Shown in pieces: positions 28,301 through 40,300 of a DNA stretch of 64,000 bases; the first letter of the stretch is position 1, and each line of letters begins with the position of its first letter. This DNA is from Agelaius tricolor (lineage: Eukaryota; Chordata; Aves; Passeriformes; Icteridae): assembly GCA_023055355.1 (NCBI GenBank), contig JALJCS010000006.1, positions 33,362,501 through 33,426,500 of the forward strand, given 5' to 3'. The notes below the pieces were generated by a model. The model saw only the letters and a program-made list of their open reading frames with translations. It was not told the origin of the DNA and searched no databases. A program made the translations under genes and the position numbers.

Positions 28301-31300
28301 GAAATGCATAAAATTCCAGCCACCATACAGTACAGCCTCAAAAGGGTTCATTTGCTCCCTTTGGGAGAAGTCTGGGGCTTGTCACAAGGCTCTTCATAGA
28401 TGCCTGAACAGTAGCTCTTCAGCATAGCCTCCTGCCCCATGCTTCCTTCTCTTCCCCCTCTTCCTCCTCTTCCTCTCCCAGAGGCACATTGCAGCCAGGC
28501 TGCCCCCTGAGCCAGCGTGGGACCCTGGCCTATTCTTAGACCTGACCCTGCCCCCTCTGTCCCACTTTGCCAGCAGCAGCTCCTCTCCAGGAATAGCATC
28601 TTTGCTCCAAAAATAGATACCTCAGCCAGGGAGGGCACAGGCAGCGCGAACTTCGCTCCAGAAGATACTGACCCGCAGGCATCCATTCACTGCAGATCAG
28701 AGCCAGTGCCTTAAATGATCAATGAATGCCTGACCTTCTGACTTCAACATGAAGCTTTCATGAGTGAAATGCCTTATTTATGTCCTGTGCAAAAAGTGAT
28801 CTCCCCTGGAAATACAGATGAACACTGAGCCAGAAACACCGGACCGAAACAACTGATCTTCAGCTTCCTAGAGAAAGGCCATTTTCCAGTAAAGCTCTGA
28901 CTACAGGCTCCAAAGAACAAACTGCTCATGGTTTAATTCACATGGCTCCCACCCTGCTTGTAACTGCTTATTTTCATATCATGTTTTCACGGGGAGATGG
29001 TGTGAAGGGTGATTTTAGGCTCAGATTGCTCTCTAAGCTGCTTGAAGGGATCTCAGAGACCCTGGTCCCAGTCTCATTCTTACTGAAGGAGTACACAACA
29101 TTCCTAAAGAGATCCTGTCTTTGGATCTCCTTTCTGTGGAAATCAAGGCACAGGCAGGGGAGGTAATGAGAAAGGCCTGGAGATCAGCAGCCTGAGTTCA
29201 ATCCTGATCAGTCTGAAGGCAATGGAGGATTTTACACCATACTTTTTCTTGGGTTACTTCTTGCCTGACATCTTATTAATCATTATTTACTATTATTATG
29301 ATTTACATTATTTACTATTTTTATCATTTATATTATTATTTATTTACATTATTATTTACATTATTGATATTATTTAAATTGTTTACATTATTTACTATTT
29401 AATCATCATTTATTTAGAACACTAGCAATAATTGCAGTGTTTGCATATGGTAAATGAACATTAAAATTAAGGAACAGGAATTACTGAGCAGGTAGAAGAA
29501 TTCTTTATGCCAGGATGGAGGATATGTTGTAGTTAGCAGAACCTGCAGTAAGAGTACTTGAGCAAATTGCTATGTCTTATTCCCATTGTATCCTGAACAT
29601 GCTTATGTGCATGGGCATTTATCACACATGGCAGGTTTGTGCATAGGTGGTTGAGTGAAAACTGATACCAGCATCTCAAACACATATGTGTTTCTGCAAA
29701 ATGAAATGGTGGGGGTAGATTCCACAGGAGGATTTCAGGACCTTCATTTCACCTACTAGGTAAGGCAAATGTGGTGCAGAACAGGACATACACCCAGAAA
29801 TCATTGTGCAGGATGGAAAATTGCCTTTCTGTCCTTACTGGTTTACTGCCCTGCCATTTCCTCTGGTTCAGGATTGCCTCACTCTAAGAAGGTTTCAGTA
29901 CAGAGTAAGGGAAATATTTAAAGTTAATTGAATTAATTGCAGGAACAAATCCAGCCTCATTTCATTCCTTGATCCACTTGATATTTACTTCAAGCCCCAG
30001 TCTGGGATGCTGTGTGACTGTCCTCACAGAGCCACATCAGCAGAGCCAGGCAGGTTTGCTGAGTGACACCATGAGGCAGTGCTGGAGAGGATGCTTCATT
30101 CTTTGTCATTAAAGCTCATGTAAAAGAAGTGAAAGCCACACTTACAGTGCTCCAGCCGTGCCTGAAGTACGGTGGTGGGAACAGGGGCGGTGGAGGAGGG
30201 CCAAGGAGGCAGCATGCTCTGCAGTGCTGCTTCTTCTGTTCCAAACAAGGCAGATCTGTTCAATACAAACACTCATCTGTGGTCTTGAACAGCACAACCA
30301 TTTCTTACAGAATAAGAGAAGTTGCCATTTCACAGAACGCCATGCAGAGTTCTAAGCTCTAAATGTGGCTCTGACACAGGCAGAATCTCGAACATTCCAG
30401 ATTGATCACATCAGAAAATGGATCAAGCATTTCTTGTTTTCTCTACCCTCTGTTCCAGAAGTCTGTTACAAATAGCCTCTTCTGGTCCTGCTACAGCCCA
30501 CTTGCCACCAGGAAAGCACTCAGTGCTGTTGGCCATCACCTTCCCTGTGAACTGAATCACTTTAGGCACTTCTGTGCTAAGTGGGAAGTGAGAAGCTGTC
30601 CCACAACACATGGACTTGTATTTCCTCTGGAGCTGCAACCAGGTTGTTGTATTTCTGATTTGTGCATCATCCCTAAGAATAAATACCCCACAAGCCAAAC
30701 TTAGTTGATAGCTTTGTCACTGACTGACTGGTAAGACAGGACCTCAGCTGTGTTTGGCAGTGTATTTAATGTTTTCTGAGAGGTAAACTTCCATCAAAGT
30801 ATGCTGTGACCAAAATTCACAAAGGAGGATATTAAGATGGTGCATTTATACACTGCATTTTTTTCCTCTGAATCTTATTTACTTCTTGGGAAATACATCT
30901 CTGATCAGAGTGAGAACCTTCCTCAAAGGTTTTTCCAAGGATAGCAAATATTTATTTATGCCTGTTGGTTTCTTCCTCTGGCTAGTGGCAGCTGGAATGG
31001 GTGTCTGTGAATTGAAGGGTGGCAGGGAGCCAAGAAGAAAAGCCAATGGTGAAGTATCTGGTATTAATAGAAAATCTCTAAATTAAGTTTCTGGGAAGAC
31101 AAACCTGATGAAATTGCTAGATTTGAGTGCAAATCAATTGCAGGCTGGATATTAGTCACATCTCAAGGTAAGGGAAGAACAGAGTTCTAGTTTTTCAAAT
31201 GTCTCAGAAAATATATTACCTCAGTTCCACCACCCCATGTTAATGGGGATGGCATTTTCTCAGTCCTGAAGCACAGGAAAGAGCTGCCCAGAGGAGTGGG

Positions 31301-34300
31301 ATTCAGCAGCATTCAGGGGTAGTTCATGTCATTCAGATATTTTTTTCTCTATTGAAACACTATTTGTGATGTCTTTGAGACCTGAGTCAGTTGAATTCTG
31401 GAAGGGTTCATAATGAAGACTCTTCCTCAGCTTTTCCTCACAAGTTTGCAACTCAGTCAAAAACTTCAATTTAAGAGAAAGGCAGAAGATTTATTTTTAA
31501 AAATGGTATATTTTTCAATTCAAACTTTAAATATGTACTGAAAATGACAATGTCCTTTAAAAAGTAACAGAGGTATGAGTCACCTATCTCCAGTACTTAT
31601 TTGTAATAAAATACAAAGATAGAGTTGAGTTTTATATCAACGTAACCTGAATTCAGTCACCATTATGCAGCTGTAAACAATTTTTTCAATTTTTAACACA
31701 AAGCTTCTGTGGTTGTCTGCATTTCAGGACTGAATTTGAACATATTGCATTGGTACAAAATAGTGTAGTATATAGGTAATGGACAGCTTGTAATTTAATA
31801 AGGTATAAAGTGTGATTATTACTTTATTTTAGGCCACATTCCAACATAATCTTTCTTAGTATCACCTCATTTCATGGTCTAGTTTAAATTTCAGTAGGAT
31901 TATTATCATTCAATGAGAATAAGAATATCAAAACTAGCCTGATGTGGCTTAGTTGCTAAGATATCTCTACCAGCAATTCTTTTTCTGCAGAAAAAAAGGT
32001 TTACATTACTGGAGTTGTACTGCTACTTAAAAAAAATAAAGTGTTGTTCTTTAAATATTTTGCAAATATAAGATTAAATATAGATGTACAGCTATAGTTC
32101 TAATATGACACTTGTCACATCCTCATGAGTAAATTCCAGTCCTGGGTTATAAAAATTTGGGTTCTCCTTTTTAGAAGAAAAGCCTGAAAATCTGTGGAAC
32201 AGCTTTATTGTGAAAAACACTATACCTAAGTGAGACAGTAAAAAAAAGCCCCTCATTTCAGTCTTTATGCTACTATAACACAAGTTAGGGTGAAGCCCAC
32301 TCTGGGTTTGCTGGTATGAGCAGTGGTAGCATGTACTGATCTCAATGAGGAGACAAGCAAAATCTAACTACCAGTACTAGCAATAGATACTATTACTGTA
32401 GATATTATTAGACACTATTACTAATAGATGCTATTCCTATAGATAGATACTAAATTCTAATAGACACTATTATTATATACCAAGTAATTACATACCATTA
32501 ATAGTAAAGGTATTGCTATATAGGACAGGTATCAATTATGTAATGACTTGGGTAGTTAATATTTCAGGGGCTCCATCCCTGGCTCTGCTCTGGAAGGTGC
32601 ATTTGTCAAGCAAATATTTAAGAAAAGACTGATTCTAGACCCAAGAACCTCCTCCACTCAGGTATGACAGGTAATAGGGCAGCAGAAGGAGAAAAAACCA
32701 ATGATTCACAAAGGGGCTGCAGGTAGGACTGCTGCAATCTGATCTTCCAGTAAGCACCACCTTTCTTTGGTATGGGTTTTGTCAGTAACTGCAATGGGTC
32801 CAAGATGTACAACTATTACAGTATTGCCTTGATTTATATCACAAAAGGGTTACCTTGGCAGGCTCACAGGCCCTTTGCAAATGCAATGTGTATTTTTAGG
32901 CTCCAGGTTAGCTTTGTTTGCTAAACACAGCTTCAGAATACTCCAGTCCCCATCAGTGGAAAAAATCTCAGCCCAAGAATAGGACTGTCATAGTTTTCTG
33001 TGAAATATGAAGAGCCTGCCCACACAGAGTATGCATTTACACATCTCATACAGAAGTTGCTCTTTCAACAACTCCAATGCCAAAGAACATGTTCAATAAG
33101 AAAAAAAGACAAAGTGAAAACATCCTTTTAGGACTTTTCCAAGAGGCAGCTGTTTTCAAAGAACATAAAAATTCAAAATAATCACCTTTGAAATAGAACA
33201 TGTTTACATTCTCAGGTTATTTTTATGGTCAAGGGTATGAGTTAATCCAGTTCCAGAAAGTGACTTTATAAATCTATGGATATACTCCCAATGGTAGCTT
33301 CAGAAAACAACATACTTTAGATAAGGTATGATGTTTCATTTTGCTGCTGCAGATTTCTTGTGGCAATGGCTGGGATTTGGGAACTCTTACTCAAGATGAT
33401 ACAACACAGAGCCAGAGAGAAACCTTCACCCAGGCTGAGTCCCCTGGAGTGGGGCTCATATGAGGTCCGTGAGGCCTCCGAGGGCAGATCCTAGAGAAAT
33501 CTCTAACCCCACAGCTGCAACAGAAATAGCAGAGATATTCTGCTGGATTCAGGTCAGATTTACAAGATTTCACTGGAAAGAAATCATAAATTAACCATTT
33601 GAGTGACTTTCATCCTAAAATCACAAAGCTGTAGGCTGAACGCCAGAAGGAAAGGACAGGAAAGGAAAAGGATCCTTAACATGTGTTTCCCTTCCTATTT
33701 ATGAGCACATTGAACCAGCAAGCCCTGATGGGAAGCTGAGCTCTTACCCAAAGTCTCAGCCTGACAGCAGGGCTGGTGGCTTGCCCAGCCTGTGACAGGC
33801 AGGGCTGTGCTGGATGGAGCCCTCTGACGGCTGACAGCCACCACAGATGCTTCTCCCCCTCGGATGGCACTCAGAATTAATCATAAACCAGCTGGGCAGA
33901 GCTGCCAGTTAATGAATGTGGGCTTGTCCAGCTGAAACAGCCTTTCATCTGCTTTGTTGTCATTCATTCAGGCTCCTCTCAGCCTCCTTGCAAGGACAGC
34001 AGAGCCCCACAGGCTGCAGCCACCCAGCTCCAGTCTGGACATCTACTGCAAGTGACAATGGCACATTTTCCTCTTTAGTTAGGAAAGTTTCAGAGCTTGT
34101 TAAAGGTGCCTTTATTTACAGAGCTGATGCAGGTATTAAGCTCTCCTTCAAATTGCCAAAGATAAGTGCCAGAATTACCAATGTATGCTTCTTTCAACTG
34201 TGTTTCATGAAACCTTTTGACCCAAAGTGTGCTTTAAGGACACTTTGGGTCAAAGTGTATATTTTAGTAGAGATGAGAATACAGCTTGTGTTTGGAGCTG

Positions 34301-37300
34301 GGTTGAACAGTCAAGTTAGTGAATTTTCTGCATCTCTTAAAACATTTTTGAACTTGAACCTTATAGTTGATGGCTGCAATATATCCTTTCATATAAACCA
34401 CATTAAATATGCCAAAGAAATATATCAAGCTTAGGTAATGATGTCTGTGTGGAGGAGGTGGTGACCCATGAAATTCCCATGGGAGTTACAAATGAGACAC
34501 AGAGATGCAGCTCTGCCCTGCTACTAATTTCCTTTTGCTTAAGATGGCCTTCAGACTCTTTAAGAAACAGAACAAAGCAGATCAGAAATAATTTCAATTA
34601 ATTTGAGAAAATGAAGAAATCCAGACGAAACCTTGCAAGTTTCTTTTAATTTTAGTAACATTCTTTAGGCTGAAAAGGACCACTAAGTTCTAAAGGTTAA
34701 TCTAGCACAGTCAAGAAAATCTCATAAAAATTTGGAAGTGCCCCATTTTTAATCTCCAAAGAACCACAGGCTGTGGCAGCAGTACTTTACTAGCGGATGC
34801 ACACTTAGAAATGGTCAGAAATAAATAAACAAACAAACAAATAAATAAATAAATAAATGTATTTAAAAATCAGTCAGTGTTCCCAAAGCTTGACAATAGC
34901 ATGATCCCTGGCACTCTGCCTGGACAATGGGTCTGGATATTCACCTGGCCACAGCAGCAAGGACGCTCTGTCCTCCATCCCCACCTAACACTGAGCCCAT
35001 GTCCCTCAGCAGCTCTGGCAGCCTGGCTGGGGAGAGAGGGATGGCTGCATCTCTGAGGTCAGCCCTAAAAAACACTGCAGGCACAGCAAGGTGGGAGAGC
35101 AAAGGGGCCTGTGGGATTTTTTTAGCAAAGGAAAGGTCTTTTACTCCCTGTATGTAACATTTCAGATATTTTATCTGTGTGTATGTGCATGTCTGAGGAC
35201 AAGAACATGCCAGAAGATTATACACTGTTCTCTCAGACTGATTGCTGAAGGAAAATTCTGAGACCAGTACAGGGAGGGAGAGAGAGAGGAGGATTTGATT
35301 GTGTTGGCTCTGCATTCTCTTTCACAAAACAATGAAAAATCCCAGTAAAATCTAATGGGTGTAACACTTCAGTGGGTTATACAACAGGTTTGTAAAATAA
35401 ACCTGTGTCTTATAAATCCTAATAACCATGACAGGGCCATTCTGTGCAATTTTCCTTCTATTGCCCTTCACTTGCAGAGCTCCAGGGCTCTAGGCACTGC
35501 TAAACAATGTTGACAATTCTATGCACTCCCCATCAGTGTGTGAGAAACTGAGGCACAGAGAAGTTAAGCAAGTCCCCCATAACTCAATTACAATACCATC
35601 TGGTGAATTACAATATCTCATCTCATTTTATGAGCCAGATCATAAAACTCAACTGCTCTTCACACCAGAGCAATAGTATAAATACTCTGAGTATTAAAGC
35701 CTAAGAATTTACTGTAATCTGTAGAAGAGCCTGAAGCCTGAAAGATTAAAGCAGGATGGCCTGAAAGAGTTCTGCATGTCATTCACTGCCACACAGTCCT
35801 CTCCCACTTTGTGTAAGTTCAGTAGCAACAAAGCTGAGAGACACCAGTTCCACCCTTCTGCAAGTGCAAGATCATAATCTGTCAGTGCTGGCATAGATCA
35901 AACATGTGCTTGACTTTGATGTTGCTCCACCATATGCTCAGACAGTCCCAGACAATCCTATGAGACTGTGGGTGTTGCTGTGTGCTCAAAAAGACTTCAG
36001 AGAAAAGCCTCTCAATTCTTCTTTGAAAGCCTGTTGCCATCAACTAGATTAGTTCCTCATGACTCCCTTGCTGCAACAGATTCCCAGGCCAGATGACTTT
36101 GTTCTTCTGCTTTTGACCAAAAAACCCAACTATGTATTAACTTTGTATTGGAAAAAATTGTAAACTTTATAGTTTCAAGAAGCTGGTAAAAATACTCCAT
36201 AATCACTTCCCTGGGTAGAAGAAAACTGAAATTGTAGCACTACCTTTAATTGTGTGCACTCCCCAGAAGCCTACATTTATCCATACCTTCTTGCTAGTTC
36301 CTGAGGAAAATGGTGAACCTCTTTTCCCCACAATGTTTCAGTTCTCTCCAGTGGTTTTCCTACATCCATCTTGTCTTCCCAAATGCTCTTTTACCATCAC
36401 AGCTGTGTGACTACAGAAAGAGTCCCCACGATTTCCTTCCCATTAAAGGGGTGATTCCTTGGAGAGGAGAAGGGAAGTAGAACACCTAGGTTGGAGTCTG
36501 TTAATTCCTGTAGAGTTTTTCCTCTCTTGTTTATTTCTGATCTCCCTCAAAGAATTCTCCTTAGATTTGAAGGTCTTGCCCTGTTCTTTTCTACATTCTA
36601 AGCTGCAGCACTAGACAGATCTCCCATCCATGTCCTGAGCTCTGTGCTGCACCACAGCTGAGTCTGCAGCCACACAGCACCCTAGCACTAGGAGCTAAAG
36701 ACTGCCAGGATACAGGGTCTATTGTGACCACAAACGTCCTCCTGTCTAAACACAAGTGATATTTTTCTGTGGTTGTAACTGAGATTAGATGTTTCTTTTG
36801 CTGCAGTCACACTGCTGGTGCTTCTGTGCCAATAGCCCACCCATGGGAAGCCTCAGTGTCTGATAGGAAACACATTGTCAAATGCAAGGAGGCTAAAATG
36901 TGAAGCCACAGACTGTTCCCCTCCTGTGCAGGGGTTTGGTAATATTGACATGCCCACAAATGAACTGTCTGTACCAAAGGCAGAGGCCTATAAGCACCAT
37001 CTGTCTACAGCTACACAGGGACTAAGCTGATTTTGCATCACTTTGGATTGTTTGCTGGTGAGCTTCTATCCTTTCAGTGAAAACACCTGATTTTGAAACA
37101 GCTTGCTTTGCTGTGCTGGAATTTAAGCCTCCACCTTCCAGTCTGCTCATAACAAAAATGCAGTATTGACCAGCATGTCCAATACCCATGGGCTCCAGCC
37201 AGTGCTCTCCTCATTCATGGCAAGGGTGCAGCATGGACAGCCTGGAGCAGCTGGATCTCCACGTCAGCTGTGGATCACTTTCAGCTGAGGTTCCCTTTGG

Positions 37301-40300
37301 GAAGTGCTGCCTGTCAGAAGCATTCAGAGGTTATGGAGAAACCTCCAGATCAGTTACTGCTTCCTTTGCTGGAAAGACAAGCAAGCACTGCCTCAGCTCC
37401 TGTACTGACCTCTGTCCCTGGCAGCTGGAGGACTTCTTCACAACCCAACAAGTGAATGTCACAATATTCTACTTCAGCAGCATTTCACGGAACCCCTTCC
37501 CTTCATCTGCATTATCACTGAACCTTTTTTGACAAGAAAAGGACCTTGTCAACAAGTAATGCCATAAACATGTCAGAAGCCTCTTCCCTCTCCTGCATGC
37601 AAGGCCACGGCTGCACTTAAGGAGCTTTGCTGCAAACAGGTTCCAGCTTCCTCACTAGAGCCTATGTCCTCTTCTGATTTGTGTTTACTGCTGCAAGGCA
37701 AATGCCCAACCTCCTGAACCGCCTTTCCTTGTCCCTTACCCACAGGATCAAGTGGGCTCCTACTCATTGGATTACTGTGAATTTCAGAGCATCTCTGGGG
37801 GATCTTGGCTACTGAGGATGACATCAGTGTTCCCTTCCTTTGCCCTTGCTGACGAGAAGCTGGATGCAGGCATGGAGTCAGGGACAGGCTGTGCAGCAGT
37901 GTGGCTGCTCTGCTCTCACCTTACTCAGCACAGCATACACCACCAGAGAAGCTCTGTGACTCCTATCTTATTTCCTGATTATCATATACATTGACCAGAG
38001 CAGGACACCCAGTTTGGGATTTTCACAGGTCATATCTACCAGGGGAGAATATACAGGTAAAGGCAAATCAGCTGGGTTTTAAAACTCTGCTTATTTAAAG
38101 ACCCATTTACTTGAAGCAACAGTAACCACACCACGCTAGGCTGTTAATTTGCTACCAGTCCAAGCTTTTCCCCAGAGGCTGCTCAGGAATTGTCTTCTTT
38201 ATCAGCTTAGAAAGGTAGCCATATGCCTTCCTTCTTTTGGCTTATCTTTCCAGATCCCCATTTGGGCTATCAAGTTAAACCAGCCAATCCCAAGGTTCTT
38301 TTCTTTGAAACTGAGCAGAGAATCTACTGAAAGAATATTTTGTTTCCCTTTCAGGCTCATATGAATCACAAACAAGACAGAAAGCTCTCAAACATCCTGC
38401 CCCAAGACCTTTGGCTGCCCAGTTCCACAGCTGGGTGACTGCCCTCTCATGGCCAATGATACTTTGCTTTCTTTCTTCTAATGAAGCTGTAGCCTTTGCC
38501 AGTGGCTCATTTCCATCAGGAATTTTAATCTGACCCCACCTTTCCTGCTTATGTTTGTTCCATGAGAAACCCACTAACCAATGGTACCAGGATGCTCAGC
38601 ACCTCCTGGGCCCATGCTGACTTTACAGAGCCAGGCTTCCTTCCCTGGTCTGATATTTTTGCTTCCTAGTCACCCTTTGAGCTATTTTCCCAGCAGGCTC
38701 TGGCTGCTGCTTTTTGAGAGTCTTCAAGCTTTTACTTTTCATCTTGCTTTAAATTCCTTCTGCAACTTCCTTTCTCTTGCAAACACTCTGATAAGTCATT
38801 CTCTTGTGATTTTACATAAATAAATATTTACAATTACTCTCTTTAGAAACAAAATGCATCCACCTGACATCTTTGCTGTCCATTATGACAATAGTTTGGA
38901 TTCCTGCAGGGAAAAGAAAACCAAACCCTGATGATGGGGTCAGATATTCCTTTTATAGAAAGACAGCCCTGATCCCAACTCCCCCAGTGTCAGGAATCAT
39001 CCCTTGTTTCTGTGTCCTTTCTCTCCTGCTGTTTCTCTCACAAATGCACAATGCCCTCTGCCCACAGCACAGCACCACAGTCCCTCCCAAGGTCCCTTCT
39101 CTGAGCTGCCCAGCCATGGCTGTCACCCCACACAGTGACACCCCACACACCCCACCCCTGCTCTTCCCAGCCCACCTTGCCCATCACCACGGCTCCAACA
39201 GTTTGGTAATATTGGTAACATCAGCCCACAAGAAAACTCAATTCTTTTCTGCAGCTCTGCCACATGAAGTCTGGCTGCAAATATTATACCTTCCTGACCC
39301 AAAGAGGATAACCTAATGCCCAATGAGATATAATGTTCTTTTTCTTCAGGAAAATAATAGGAGAAAGGCAAGGAAAGTGTGAAGAATACTGCCAATAGTG
39401 CTCTTATATCCCATTGAGTTCTTTTAGGCTGATCCACCATAATATTTCCAAAGGACTAGGAATCAGTATTGACTATAGGAGCCAAATGAATCAAGGGATG
39501 CACTTGTGGCATGCATAGAAGGCCAGAAGAAGCACCGAGATGCAGCTGTTTTTCTCTGGATACTTCTGATAATTTAAGTACTGTCCCATCTCTCTGCAAA
39601 ACCTTGATGGGCCTGGATGACCAGTAAAGGGGAGGAGAAGGAATGAGGAGGAGAGGAAGAGAGTCTTTCTACTACCTGAATTTGGAAGGTGGCTTCCTTC
39701 AGGCTGGTTCTTACAAGGTGCAGACTGGTTCATATAGCCCTACTAAAAATGACTACAGAACTCATGCCTTCATCATGTGAGTGCAGCAGTTCAGGAACCT
39801 CAGTAGGGCAGAGCTCTGAAAAATAAATGTAAATGACACCACAAACACAAGTGGTGTAAGGGTGGGGTATGACAGGTTACCCTGAAAATAACCTGCTGTC
39901 TCCAGGGGCTGAGCTACCCACCCTGGGGGTCGTCACTGTCATGTGGAACCACAGCTGGATGCTCTTATAATATTTATAATATTTATAATATGTTATAATA
40001 TTACTCCCTGGAACATTTTCTCCAGAAATGACACTTCAGCACCATGAGACTCAACTCTTTGGATCTGACATGACACTCAAAATACTTCTAGAAACAAGGA
40101 TGCACTGTTGCTTGAAGCTGATGGGACTCTAAGGTGGAGTTGGCAGAAAACAAAGATCCAGATTATTCTTCTTTCCCCACTTTTTGTACAAACACTTTTC
40201 CACCCTGCAGGCTGTTTCCCCTTTGCTTTCTAGTTACTGCTTTGGGACATGCAAGCCTTTTTATTTGTGACATATTACACTGCAAAGATGTGTGAGGACA

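Noticed and set aside
31200..31330. Possible internal CR1 words (GAGCTGCCCAGAGGAGTGG)
   Set aside because: An isolated short similarity without the flanking CR1 sequence.
33916..34434. 172-codon plus-strand open frame in COLQ intron 1
   Set aside because: No recognisable domain. It runs straight through the perfect hairpin at 34216-34254, and its composition looks random. Not called as a gene.
38873..39316. 147-codon plus-strand open frame
   Set aside because: C- and T-rich DNA gives a long Pro/Ser/His-rich frame by chance; no splice context or family.
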